NCBI GenBank assembly: GCA_017591395.1
Contig: WEDG01005537.1
Coordinates: 62,001-126,000 of the forward strand
Direction: 5' to 3'
Source of the DNA: Schistocephalus solidus
Taxonomy: Eukaryota > Platyhelminthes > Cestoda > Diphyllobothriidea > Diphyllobothriidae
Length of the DNA: 64,000 nucleotides
Part shown: positions 10,166 to 20,849 of the stretch, one piece after another
How the letters are laid out: each line of letters opens with the position of its first letter
Position numbering within the stretch: position 1 is the first letter of the stretch
The notes under the pieces: generated by a model
What the model was told of the DNA's origin: nothing
The model's input: the letters and a program-made list of their open reading frames with translations, nothing else
Database searches by the model: none
Program-made: the position numbers and the translations under genes

Positions 10166-12156
10166 TCAAGTTATTTCGAGTAGGACCAGGTGACCGTTTA
10201 TGGGGAAGCACGCGTATTTCCAGACGGGGGACGGCACTGGGCTTGTTTTGAGTACTTTCCCTAATTTAGCTTTATAATCGTCAAGAAATGACGAGTTTTC
10301 AGGAAAATCAAAAAACATCAACATTTTTACGCTCTGCGAACACTAAGCCTATGTCTACACTCGAAGAGCGGACAATCTTCTACACACATACTAATTTATT
10401 GCCTACCAGAAGAGACCCATTTGATGGCGTCGTACCAATTATTAACCTATTGTTCTTAATTAACCAAAACTGCGTAAAAGAACCACCCGATGGTGGTAGT
10501 GGGCTGTCGTGGTGTTCATAGATAGAAGTCCATTCTGATAGGCCACTTAACGGCCACCGCTCTGCCTGAAATTCTCCTAGCCTACAGATAACTTGCTTAG
10601 GTGGCTGCGATAGTTTCCTAAGCATGTGCTACATTTTTCCTAGATAAATTTTCAAAAGGGAAAGATGAAAAACTATCAAGGGGACCATGCCGTTGGACAT
10701 CGTCCCGTAGACGTACAATGCTGTGAACATTTTTCACCATTTCCGACTTACCATATTAGGACGAATATTTTTCTACGAACATTTTCAACAGCTGTTTACA
10801 GTAGGGCAGCCATTCTTTGCACAAATGGGGACGAAAAAGACAGCGTATTTGCCGTAAACAATATTAAAAAGTGCTTCCAATATCTTTTGGGAAGTACATC
10901 TTTAAGGACGACTATACTGTTGTACAGTAGAAACTGACGCAGTTCAGTGCCCTTCCAGATATCGTAATCAGTAATAGACCTTGCACGCTGTGAAAATTTC
11001 CGTGTCAAGTAGGCATTAAGTGACTTTAACCTATCATTCACCGTAGTTATCACTTCAGATGACAACCATAAAGGAGCTTCTCTTGGACTTTGCTGCCACA
11101 AGTTCAGAATCCGTCGCATAACACCCAGGTAAACTAAATGTAGAGGATCTAAAGGAAAGTAAGTAATAATTCCCACCTAACATGCTAGCAATGGTGAAGT
11201 GCCGATACGATAGCAGTCATCTTTGACGGAATGGAAATCGGCATCCTTCCTCAAACGCTCGGAGACGCTATCATATACTACTTTATCTACTTAATCGCAT
11301 TTAATTCAACACCTCTCAAAGCCATAATAAGCATTTATATTCTCAATTTGCTTAATAAAGGCTCTCGATGGAGCATCGCAAATTACAGCCTCTAAACGAA
11401 ACTCCAGGGTCCTCTTGATATGTTCGACACGAAGACCATTTCTGGCCAAAGATTTTAACTCTTAAGCGAGGGGCCTACAGAAAAGATTGCACATCTGAAG
11501 GCTTTCCATAGCCACAGTTAATTGCAACAACAAATATTTGACTAACAAAGGGCTCCATAATTCTACCTAGGAAAGGCCAAAACCCACGCTTTGTTTTCTT
11601 ATGTATAGGGAGCCCATCAATAGCTAAATAAGTAACAACACTACTGCCTAATAGACAACTGGTAGGGTCTCGAAACTGCTCAGTTAACTGTTTCACAAGT
11701 CCTAAATGAACGTACTCACCACTACCCAGTGCCGTTACCGTTGAAACATCAATTGTTCATCCAACAGCGTTCGTGCGTCTGCAGGAATGTCCGAGGTCAG
11801 CCGTCTGATTATCTTCAGAAGACTGCTCAGATGAATCAGTGGTATAATGAACTAAGAGCCTCTGGTACCATAGGTTCCTCTTCAATTTTAGGCGTGCTTG
11901 AAGATTTGTTTGCGGCCACGTCAGATACCATAGCCATCTAACTTGTCTCCTCATCAGCAGAGAAAATCTCAGAGTCCGAGTCGTCATATGACGAACTAGA
12001 GGACGAGGTCAAATGCCAGGACGATGAAGATGAATCGGACGGACAAATTTCCCGCATATTCTCGGCAATTTGGCGTAAAACCTTCAGAATGCCCTTCTGG
12101 GCCCATCTCATAAGCGTTCTCTTAGATACTGCTCTAAACATACTACAAAAAAGCAA
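10166..12156 (-). pseudogene. EnSpm/CACTA-like transposase
   Basis: DNA-cutting transposase of the metazoan EnSpm type. Minus-strand order: an N-terminal RTLMRWAQKG block and acidic Ser-rich stretch (about 12156-11940); GSGEYVHLGL; YLAIDGLPIHKKTKRGFWPF; CGYGKPSDV (11475). After a frameshift come VICDAPSRAFIK and FERC, with the first metal-binding-type Asp. Next is YFPLDPLHLVYLGVMRRIL, then a DIWKGTELRQFLLYNSIVVL block. The C-terminal part has KMFVEKYSS, NVHSIVRLRDDV and PFENLS, then KQVICRLGEF, and closes with VWKYACFPINGHLVLLEIT and TGA at 10166-10168. Stops occur near 11300, 11175 and 10760, with frame changes near 11470, 10640 and 10340, so it is dead but nearly full length. Confidence 0.75.
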
Positions 12157-12612
12157 AAAAATGGTCAGTATAGATAGAACAGGGGTGCAGACAGTAAAAC
12201 ATCCATGTCACAGCAAAAGAGTGCAGGAAATGGCATGGCAAGGGGTGCGCGTGATTGACCACTCATTGCCCAATCGATTTGCCAATAACTCTGCGCACAG
12301 TCTTTTGCGCCCTAAGCAACCAATCAAATTCCAGCTAAGATTGAAGAACGACCGGTCGAACTTCGAATCGTATTTCATTGCTATCAGGGCACTTTCATGG
12401 TTGCGTTAAATGACCCGGTGGGCCCTTGGCCATTTCATTTGGCCTTCGGTCTGAAATAAAAGACGAAAAACATTAGTATCTATATATGTATGACGTGCCC
12501 TTTAAATTTAATGCATTTATGTAGTCATTATGTTAAAGCAATCAATTTCTAACATAAGCCATGACTAACTGCGCATGCTTAAGTTAGGTAGTTGAAGTAT
12601 AGAAGGTCAGCT

Positions 12613-12720
12613 TACCCATCACCCAAACTAGTCATATGAGCAGCCTTGAGCTCTCGTTTTTGCAAACGACCATATATATTCTTGAAGGCATTTTTATGTA
12701 CCTGCTCAAGCTGATGTTGG
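12613..12720 (-). pseudogene. Second DUF4806-like 3' end fragment
   Basis: On the minus strand this reads HQLEQVHKNAFKNIYGRL, then QKRELKAAHM and a SLGDG ending at TAA. It parallels the end of the gene at 8964-9320, which reads LQLERAFNNAFKKAYDRL and ends SLDG then TAG. It lies about 450 bases upstream of the transposase start in the same orientation. It may be the tail of a neighbouring transposon copy or of a host gene of the same family. Only about 35 codons are recognisable. Confidence 0.5.
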
Positions 12721-12891
12721 TCAACCGATTAAGTAATACTAAACCTAAACTTCTCTAATTTTATTTACTCGATTTTCACTCGTTAAGTATCTCCTCCCTC
12801 CAAACATAACCACAACGTTGTTGTTGTCATATACTTGAATCGAACTATATTCACTACCAGAGAGTTTCCCTGGTAGCGTCGTATTGGGCCT

Positions 12892-13249
12892 TGTAACAGA
12901 CAGACCAGAACCCCTGTTGTTTTTAAAAAATGTGGACTTTAGTTATCTCATTCGGTTTTTAGCATCAAGTAGCATATGCCTCCAGTCTACCGACGCCCCA
13001 TCTCGAAATTCACGATAAGATACCAATTTTTCGTGTAACATGCCTCCTCTTTACCTCTCGTGACATTCCTATCTAGCATACCCCATACGCAGCCTCTTTG
13101 TTATCCACCATACGTTTGTTCCATATTATTTTCTATTGCGCCCTCTTAATTACCATTTTACATTCTCAATAAACTTTCACTCTCATTACTATTTTACTTC
13201 AGACGTTATGTTAACTAATTCCCAATCCTGGAACTCGGATAAGGCTGAG
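12892..13249 (+). repeat. 5' LTR of Gypsy element
   Basis: Begins TGTAACAGACAGACCAG and matches 21932-22298 throughout, including CTCCAGTCTRCCGA, CATTCCTATCTAGCATA, the CATACGCAGCCTCTTTGTT block and CATTCTCAATAAA (probable polyadenylation signal). The match runs on to GGATAAGGCTGAG. The exact 3' border and primer binding site are not certain. Confidence 0.75.
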
Positions 13250-13672
13250 ATTAACAGACTTATAGGTAAAATCATTGGAGAAATTACACTCTCCAGGAAA
13301 AAGTCGACGTCTCCTCCTTCTACTGATAGTCTGATTCACGTCTCCCATCCTCGTTCGACCGTTATAATGGTGGCAGTGTGCGCCGGACCGTACTCCACAC
13401 CTGTGCTTATACCCCCAGACGAGTCATGCATTTTATCACACTCAGCGTACTCCTTCCCACCACCTCAAGCCCCTCCCTCGTCCCCAACCCCTACCAATCA
13501 GGCCAAAACATTCACGACTGGCTCGTTGAGCTATCCTGTCCTAGCTGACGTCTGTCTGACCGAAAACACACGCTATACGCTTCGGTTCCTCTCACCCACA
13601 GCCCGTAAGCTCGCACCTAGCTCAGGCGTTTCCCTTTCCGGTTACTCGACATATCCTAACTTCCTTGTTTGA
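13208..13672 (+). CDS. Gag-like N-terminal open frame of Gypsy element
   Basis: A 154-codon open frame starting MLTNSQSWNSDKAEINRLIG and continuing into a Ser/Pro/Thr-rich region with no zinc knuckle. Position just inside the LTR is the only reason to call it gag; the start overlaps the LTR homology, so the true start may be downstream. Further weak reading (13931-14164) gives NAHNARNLAHTLETVDV-like sequence before protease. Confidence 0.4.
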   Translation: MLTNSQSWNSDKAEINRLIGKIIGEITLSRKKSTSPPSTDSLIHVSHPRSTVIMVAVCAGPYSTPVLIPPDESCILSHSAYSFPPPQAPPSSPTPTNQAKTFTTGSLSYPVLADVCLTENTRYTLRFLSPTARKLAPSSGVSLSGYSTYPNFLV

Positions 13673-14189
13673 TAATCAGCTTACCACCGGAGCAGCCGGT
13701 GAGACATTTTAAAAGTTACATCAAACGCCAGGGCAAGCCCCCGTCGATTTTTCGGTAGAATTAGGTTAATTTTCTCGCCTCGCCTTCCCTAAAATTTTAC
13801 GCCAACTGACCGCAACGCATTCATATTACGCCGTTTTGTGACCGCCATCCGCGACCACACCAGTACCAGCAGTTTCCTACTCCAACCACCCCCAACCTCA
13901 CGGCAGCCATGAAACAATGCCACCAGTAAGATGAATTCTATGCTGAAACCATGTCCAAGAACTTCATCAGCAACCAACACAAAAACCCAGGCACTGCCCC
14001 AACCTCTCTCACGTCCGCTGACTCCACTGAACTGCGATCTCCAAACAAAAATCCATGCCTACCCGTGTGATTTCCCAATAATAATCTTGGCTGCCCATAA
14101 TGCACGAAATTTGGCCCACACGCTTGAAACTGTGGATGTACTTCACCCCGTAAGTCCTTCTTAGCTAGCCCTATACACCTTGATGAGCC

Positions 14190-14504
14190 CTCGCATGTTT
14201 CCGCCTTTGCCATTACTATTCTATTAGGCAATCATCTCACGGCTGTTTTGATTGGCACAGGTGCCATCGTTTCTATAGCTAATATCTACATATCCCCCAC
14301 TTCTTAAGTCATACTGAATCACTGCCCATGCCCCACCTCCTAGGGGCAGCTAACCGCGCCGCGATTCCCATCTCCGGCCATATTACCCTTCAGTTTACTA
14401 TCGAAGAATCCACTGTGACGCAAAAATTCTTAGTCACGCCCGTTAGTTACTGGGCGTTCGCCCTCGGGCTCGAGTTCCCCATAGATCATGATTTTGCCAG
14501 ATAT
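14190..14504 (+). pseudogene. Gypsy aspartic protease remnant
   Basis: Retropepsin-like region. The catalytic loop normally reading IDTGA is here IGTGA (about 14245-14262), so the catalytic Asp is lost. Downstream, after a frame change, KFLVTPVSYWAFALGLEFP corresponds to the flap-to-helix part that in Gypsy elements reads like ILGLDFL. Broken off near 14505 by a Penelope-like insertion. Confidence 0.6.
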
Positions 14505-14770
14505 ATATATATGCTAAAAGAAGCGAAGATGCACATTCCCGGAAATAAATGAGAAGAAGAGGCGATCACGGGAACCATGGTTTTATTGTCCAGACGTTTC
14601 AAAATCAAACAAGATTTCATCGTCGGAGGTAAATATTGTACCGCGCCTCACAGTATTTATAGGTGGTAACAATATATATATATATCCCTCCCAGCATCCC
14701 ACCCATTCCAGTTGACCTCGATTTCGTATATAAGCCGTCCTGTCGGCTAGTGCCTTAGAACCCACTCACT
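14505..14770 (-). mobile_element. Penelope-like terminal segment with hammerhead-like core
   Basis: Between Gypsy protease and RT lies a segment with a short (AT)n run (14672-14685). On the minus strand it carries CCGACGATG ... GAAACGTCTGGACAATAAA. This parallels the 3' end of the Penelope-like element at 24930-25050, including a following CGCCTCTTCTTCT block. No coding sequence is present. It is likely a solo terminal repeat of a Penelope-like element. Confidence 0.5.
14583..14635 (-). ncRNA. Hammerhead-ribozyme-like remnant
   Basis: Minus strand reads CCGACGA, a 5-bp stem AAATC/GATTT with loop TTGTTT, then GAAACGTC. The canonical core is CUGANGA ... GAAAC-GUC; here position 4 is C instead of U, so cleavage is unlikely. 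Penelope-like elements are known to carry hammerheads of this short stem III type. Confidence 0.4.
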
Positions 14771-14779
14771 TGAATGACA

Positions 14780-16130
14780 TCCTTCCCCCGTGTCCACCAT
14801 AGGACCAGCTACCTGGCAACAACTGTGTGATCTTCTAGCATATTTTCTCAACGTATTTACATGATCTAAAGCTAGTATTGGCCATACACGCCTAGTACAG
14901 CTTACCATCGATGCGGGAGACGTCAAACTTGTTGGACAACTCCCTGACGCATCCCCGTTCCCCTAACGCAACGAAGTCGAAAAAATTATTGACGAACTAC
15001 TACAAGCCAAGATAATTCCACTAGCCTCCTCCTTTGGGCTTCACCCATCGCCATAGTGCCTAAGAATTATTGCTAGCTACGTATGTGCGTCAACTAACCG
15101 CGATGAAGTTGCGTGATGTTCTCCCTCTTCCGAGATTGGACGAAACGTTAGACGCCATAGGACAGGCAACTTAGATTTTCATCCTTTACATCAAATCGGG
15201 TTACTGATAGGTCAAAATCAACCCGAAAGAACCACCACAAGACAGCTTTCACATTTTTGCAGGGATTTTTCAAATTTCCCAACATTACACTTCGGGTTGT
15301 GCAACGCCGCCACTACATTCAAGCGGCTAATGTACCGCGTTTTGGCCCATTTCCTATCATTTAAATGCCTCGTTTACTTAGACTCCATCATCGTGGTCGG
15401 TCTTTCTACTAAAGATAACACTACTTTTTGGCTGGTCTTGAAGGCTCACACGTAACTCCAAGAAGTGTCTCTTTTTACGTTCTGAGGTGCAGTTTCTAGG
15501 TCACCGCATATCCCAGGGATATATTTACTCCCTCTCCAACCGCATCAAACATATCCGCACTTGGCTGACACCAACCAATCAATCGGAATTACGGATCTTC
15601 ATCTATATAGCGTCCTATTACCACCGTTTAATTAGAAACGTCGCACAGATTGCCGTCAATGTCCTTAAATTAACCGAAAAAGGGCAGTAGCTATCCTTGG
15701 TTCCCCGACTGCGATAACGCTTTTAATGACCTTCAAGCTGCCTTCTGTTCGGCTCTCCTCTTGACTTTTCCTAACGTTAAAGACGACGCCCCTCATTTCA
15801 TCCTTGACACTGACGCCAGTGGCTTTGCTATCGGCGCCATCCTGTCTCATGCTGATAAAGACGGGACCTGTTTTGCTTGCAATACTCTTACTAAAATTTA
15901 ACGAATCTACTGTACCTTTCAGCAAGAATTGTTGGCGATCGTGGTATTCATGCGGCAGTTTTAAACACTCGCTGGTGGGCAGTCGGTTTCTTTTACGTAA
16001 AGAACATCGTGCACTCCAATGGCTGCAATCCATCAAAGACCCCATGGACCAGCTCACCCGCTAGCAGGAGTTCTTACAGGATTTTGACTTCGAGTGCCAG
16101 TACTGGCCAAGTCAAAGGCATGGTAATGTG
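14780..16130 (+). pseudogene. Gypsy reverse transcriptase and RNase H
   Basis: Reads in mixed frames: IAREYVRQLTAMKLRDVLPLPR-like sequence near 15075, LDAIGQAT and LYIKSGY near 15150-15205, and FAGIFQISQHYTSGCATPPLH-type reading around 15260-15320. The catalytic motif near 15368 reads VYLDSIIV, so the second Asp of YxDD is replaced. Next are QFLGHRISQGYIYSLSNRI (15487) and YYHRLIRNVA. RNase H follows with HFILDTDASGFAIGAILSHAD (15798-15860). The end reads GNVDAFSRVPSAGTS at 16120. Several stops, including 15690 and 15898, kill the frame. Confidence 0.78.
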
Positions 16131-16359
16131 GACGCCTTCTCCCGTGTGCCTTCAGCAGGCACCTCGGTAGTACACTCACAACCGACAACCGTTAACGCCA
16201 CTCTAGTGTCCGAGCCCTCCTTTTTTGCCTGGTCGTCAGCCAAAATGTCGGACCCTGATACCACCATTTGTCTAAGGGGCTCACAAAACCCACCGAATAA
16301 GAAATGCGAGGATCCAGTCAAATACATGCCTGTTACGGAAGCAATGTCCCCAACTCACC

Positions 16360-17000
16360 ATGGAAAACGATAGCCTTTTCTTTCGTGACTCCCCTTTTCG
16401 CCATTTGCGTCGAGTCATTCCACGGTATCTCATCAAACCTGTACTCGCCGAACTTCATTCAGGGTTGGGTGATAGCGGTCAACGCCGCATCGATATCGCT
16501 GCCCGAACACGATTTTGGGGACCACAATTACGCACATCTATCTTTCACTTCTGCCAGTCATTTACTTAGTTTGTTCTTTAATCTATGTTTTGACCACACT
16601 GATTTATGTCATTTTACATCGCCAAGAAGCTGACATACTATTCATAACTTAACTGTAAAATATTACGCACTCGTTTTAACTTATTTTTTTCCAATGAGAG
16701 TGCCCTTCCGGGTACTCAACTTAAACATATATATATATCTATATATAAGTGCGTCTCCTTCAAATCATCCGTTCACGGCCCCCACGCCCCATTACAGTCA
16801 ATGAATACGGGTTTTACCGGGGAACGAGTCACTATCAAAATCATCGATCCCTTTCCGATTTCAGTGCGTGGGTTTGAGTACATCCTCGTAATGGTCGATT
16901 ATTTCACCAAAGGGATCGAAGCGGTTCCCCTCCTCAACCAAAATGCCACTTTCCTATTCAAAATCACACGCGACCAAGATATTCTCAGAATAAATAAACT
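16360..17000 (+). pseudogene. Gypsy integrase N-terminal part (interrupted)
   Basis: The zinc-binding region reads VLAELHSGLGDSGQRR, ARTRFWGPQLR and HFCQSF (16441-16565), covering part of the HHCC motif. After about 175 bases of unrelated sequence, the core resumes at 16746 with GERVTIKIIDPFP and YILVMVDYFTKGIEAVPL. The first catalytic Asp position reads Lys (VTIKII, against VTIDII in the copy at 20970). Integrase sequence ends near 16965. Confidence 0.72.
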
Positions 17001-17992
17001 AACCAATCAAAACGGCCCTCAAGCTACTAGAACTAACGAAAATACTATAAAAATTCCTCAATTCAAAAAGACCCAACGATCCAACTTCCAGGACAATATG
17101 GAATATCCTGCCAAGTTCTATAAGAAATAGTCGAGCCCTACTAGCATTTAAAATAAAAATCAAACGCTTTCGGTTAAATAATACCACACATCAATTCTTA
17201 AATAAGATAGGAAATTTTTCAAGTCAGTTATTTAACGTAGCTTTCGGATATAAAGGGCTCTGTTAACGCCAACTTCGAAAATCAACACTCATGCATACGT
17301 ACTTTGAGTGCGTTTTTCGCTGCGACGGATCCTACCCCACGCTTCAATGCTGATCACTTCATTTTAAAAGTCCTCCCGATGAGCTGCCATCTATCTTTAC
17401 CTAGAAGTCGTTGTGGTCAACAATCAAGCTGCACATCCAGACGGACTTTGCGGGCGCTTCCGAGGACGGCTTTAGCCATTTCACTAGAAGTGGATACCTA
17501 CAATGCACACAGAGAAGATAAATTTACTTAGAGGACTAATCACCCAGTTTTGGTTTTGTGGTACACTCTCTGGGTATGAGCAAGCCATAGCTGGTGGAAA
17601 GTGAACTAGGATACTCATAAACGTCTATTCGTTGGCTACACACAAGGCTCTCACTTTAATGATTCATATATCCATCATCTAAAAGGCAGCCTTAACCCAC
17701 TGTTCAAACTAATTAAAAATTGTGATAATTTACATTTTCGAATGCTTTCCGATCGCGTCTTTATGTTTATATATAATTTTATGATTATTTAAGCATTTTG
17801 ATTAAAACCTAATTTTTAAAACTAATTATGTTTTAGAAGTACATTTTTTGCAATTTTAACATCATGTATGTTCTACGTAATTCGAATGCACAACAAGCCT
17901 GACGCCTAGGCTTTGATCAAGCCTTATGAAACGACTAGTACTAGTTGTTTCATAAAGCTAGATCAAACGAAATCAACATTATATTATCATTA
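17001..17992. other. No gene recognised; contains a 50-bp palindrome
   Basis: A+T-rich stretch without convincing coding sequence. GTCGACA-like Gypsy features are absent. An imperfect palindrome sits at 17915-17964, ending 28 bases before the family-1 copy begins. Confidence 0.5.
17915..17964. repeat. 50-bp imperfect palindrome
   Basis: The left half GATCAAGCCTTATGAAACG continues to ACTAGT, and the right half is its reverse complement at 22 of 25 positions, with no spacer. The inner 12 bases are a perfect palindrome. Confidence 0.85.
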
Positions 17993-20395
17993 TCTAGCAT
18001 TGATGAAGTGTATTCTATTGCACCCCTCGGTAAGAGTGACCATAGTACGCTGATGTGGGATTACTCACTTTATTCTCAGCGCCAGCATGGAACGGAATGT
18101 AAGCGAAATATATGGAAGACTGATTTTAACGCGATGAGGAAAGAACTGATGTCTATGAGATGGGATTGTTTGCTTAAAGGGAATCCAGAGGATGACTGGC
18201 GATCATTTAAGACAGTCTCACTCGATCTGATTGAACGCTTTTGTCCAGTGAAGGTGCAAAAAAAGAATAGTCGCCCCGCCTGGTTAACAAGAGAACTTAA
18301 CTGGCAGCTAAAGAAGAAGAATAAAAAATGGAAGGTATTCAGGCAAACAGGGTCAGCAGAGCATCTCAAAGAATTTCGTCATCGAAGAAACGCTGTAAAA
18401 AGAATGATCCGTCAGGCAAGGAAGAACTATGAATCAAGAATTATTCAAAAGGCTGAATATAAACCAAAATTTTTATTCCATTATATCAATAGCCGACTAA
18501 AAAACAAGGACCCAGTAGCAGTACTCATGGATGGGAATGGTGTTGAAGTCGTTGAAAATTGCGACAAAGCCGAGTACTGACGTCGGTTTTTTGCCTCGGT
18601 TTTCACTAGAGAACCGGAACTGCAGCTTGACCACGTCAACAGTGCTGTTATAGACGCCGGTTCAGTGCTTGAATATATAATCATCCAGGAACCTCTCGTG
18701 GAAGTAGAACTGCGAAATCTGAAAGAAGCGAAGTCATCTGGTCCGGACGATATACCGGCCAAGTTCTTGAAAGAACTGGCCAGCGAACTGTCCAAACCAC
18801 TAGCGCATATATTTAATTCGTCATTTGAATCAGGGAAACTGCCATCCGAATGGAAGGCAGCAAATATATACCCCATATACAAGAGTGGTGCTCGATCTAA
18901 TGTCAAAAATTATCGGCCTGTCAGCCTAACCTCCATTTGCTGTAAAATAATGGAATCAATAATCAAGAAGGCAACCATGAAGTTCCTTGAGGAAAACCAA
19001 TTACTCTCAGATCTCCAGCATGGCTTCAGACAGAATCGCTCCTGTCTTTCTAGTTTATTACTCTCCACAGAGCAGTGGACTCGTGCACTGGACGAAAATG
19101 GTAGGGTTGACGTCACATACACTGATTTCAAGAAGGCGTTTGACAGTGTCCCACACAAACGTCTCATCTACAAAATTATCTGAAATCGGCATAAGAGGAA
19201 TGCTGCTGACACGGATCGCAGACTTTCTTACAGATAGATTGCAAACTGTGTGCGTCGATACCTCGAAGTCAACACCGACTCCGGTTCTTAGTTGTGTCCC
19301 CCAAGGCTCGGTATTAGGGCCGTTACTCTTCTTAGTGTACATCAACGACTGTGTCGACGACCTGGATTGCAGCGCCATAATGTTTGCAGATGATGTTAAA
19401 TTGTGGAGGGTCATCAGATCTGATTTCGATAGGCACGCACTTCAAGAGGATCTCAACCGTCTTAGCAGCTGGTCTGCTAGTTGGCTCTTAAATGTTAACG
19501 TTAGGAAGTGTGTGGTCCTAAGACTGCGTACAAGAAGGACCAGTGAGGAGGATGATTCCTACCAATACATTCTCAATGGGCAGCCCCTTTCAATTGTTGA
19601 GGAACAGAAGGACCTCGGTGTTCTAATAAACTCCTCACTTAAACCATCTTCACAGTGTTTAAAGGCAGCTAAACGCGCTACACAGGTCTTATTTGCGCTC
19701 AGACGTGGATTTGTGCAGATTGATAAGGAACTCTTCCGAAAAACCTACGGGGAATTTGTTCGATCTCACTTGGAATATGCCATCCAGGCCTGGCGTCCGT
19801 GGTTTAAGAAGGATTATCTACAGCTGGAACGAGTGCAGGCGATGGCTACGAAGATGGTCAAGAATCTTAGTCATCTGCCTTACGAAGCCAGACTGGTTGA
19901 ACTTGATTTGTTTCCTCTAAATTACAGGCAACTACGCGGTGACCTCATCCAAACCTACCGGATTGTCAGAGGCCGCGATTGTGCCCTAGAATTTGCTGAA
20001 TTCTTCGAATTGGCTGGGACGGAACATCTGCGGGGTCATCCCTTTAAACTGCAGAGGAAGTTTGTCCACATGGAAGTCCGTCGGAACGCCTTTTCGCAGA
20101 GGGTCGTTGGAGCATGGAACGGACTCCCTGACGAGGTGGTCCTTTCAGAAACTGTTGACACATTTAAATTCAAACTAGATACTCATTTTCTGAGAAACTT
20201 TTGTCAATATAATGAAGATTGTGTAAACAGTGGCAGGTTGCGCCTGGCCCACACATATCGATGACCCTACATTTTTATTTGTCAGATATATCACTGTAAA
20301 CGTTTGTACTATTGACATTTTTGCATGTGAATAGGGAGCTCAATGGCGAAAGCCTACTTCCCTCAATAAAGTGACTGAAAGTGACTGAAATACAA
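17993..20395 (+). mobile_element. Family-1 non-LTR retrotransposon, copy D, 5'-truncated
   Basis: Begins within the endonuclease (CTAGCATTGATGAAG, matching about 1038 of copy A) and runs to the true 3' end. The tail reads AATAAAGTGACTGAAAGTGACTGAAATAC, a 10-base unit repeated, instead of poly(A). The 5' truncation is typical of target-primed reverse transcription. It sits in unrelated sequence between two Gypsy pieces. It is the best-preserved retroelement copy in the window. No clear target-site duplication is visible. Confidence 0.88.
17995..20264 (+). pseudogene. Reverse transcriptase of family-1 copy D (one stop, one frameshift)
   Basis: RNA-directed DNA polymerase. The endonuclease end GKSDHSTLMWDYSLYS is followed by the linker (SRPAWLTREL), then SSGPDDIPAKFLKELA, NYRPVSLTSICCKIME, LLSDLQHGFRQNRSCL, DFKKAFDSVPHKRLIYK, PQGSVLGPLLFLVYINDC and AIMFADDVKLW (both catalytic Asp present). 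The thumb and C-terminus end HTYR at TGA 20262-20264. Two lesions are seen: TGA at 18578-18580, where the sister fragment at about 4987 reads Leu, and one extra A in the run at 19171-19174. Everything else is open, which indicates relatively recent insertion. Confidence 0.88.
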
Positions 20396-20836
20396 ATATC
20401 ACATTTGTAGGACAGCATTGAATGTTTCTTACCGTTGAACTTTTCTTGCTCCTTATCAATTTCCACCTTTTTCAGTGATCAGTTCAACTAAGTCTTATTT
20501 ATCGTCAGACCCCCCACCAGAATCGATGGCGCTTTTATCTGATCGGAAGTGACTATCTCTTCGAATCGACTGCAGACGGTTCTACCTCTATCGAATTACT
20601 ACTATCGAATGTCCCATTCCGTATAGCTGTTTTATCTTCAAATAGTGCTATTTCTGCACCTTGGAAGGCAGATTTTTACTTAAAACAAACTCCTTATTTC
20701 GAACACTGCTACTTAAGCATACATCCAAAACAAAGCTAAATTGGTTACTGAGAAGAGGAAATTGTTTTAGGTTTTTTTCTTGTGTTCCAAGGATTTGACG
20801 GCAACAAAGAAGTGTCGTATCAATAAACCTATAAAA
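20396..20836. other. No gene recognised
   Basis: About 440 bases between the family-1 tail and the resumed Gypsy sequence. No domain or repeat match seen. Confidence 0.5.
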
Positions 20837-20849
20837 GTTTGGTGGCGAC

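Larger units (their letters stand above)
8960..12160 (-). mobile_element. EnSpm/CACTA-like DNA transposon (degenerate)
   Basis: Two adjacent minus-strand pseudogenes: a transposase of the metazoan EnSpm type and, downstream, a DUF4806-like gene. The transposase ends at 10166 and the second gene's readable sequence follows at once, consistent with a compact two-gene transposon. Clean terminal inverted repeats beginning CACT were not found by eye, so the borders given are those of the genes. Outward-facing TCG-rich stretches near 8440 and 12350 are weak terminus candidates. Confidence 0.65.
12892..17000 (+). mobile_element. Ty3/Gypsy LTR retrotransposon, 5' piece
   Basis: Begins with an LTR and carries gag-like, protease, reverse transcriptase, RNase H and the first part of integrase in that order, which is the Gypsy order. 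Numerous stops and frameshifts show it is dead. A Penelope-like segment has inserted between protease and RT, and about 175 bases of unrelated A+T-rich sequence lie inside integrase at 16571-16745. After about 17000 no further Gypsy sequence is visible until 20837. Confidence 0.82.

Noticed and set aside
10665..10937. Plus-strand open stretch of 90 codons
   Set aside because: Antisense to the transposase, whose conserved blocks are all on the minus strand.
8430..12400. Terminal inverted repeats of the EnSpm-like element
   Set aside because: Only CGGTCGAA and CATTGC are shared between outward-facing candidates; too short to call termini.
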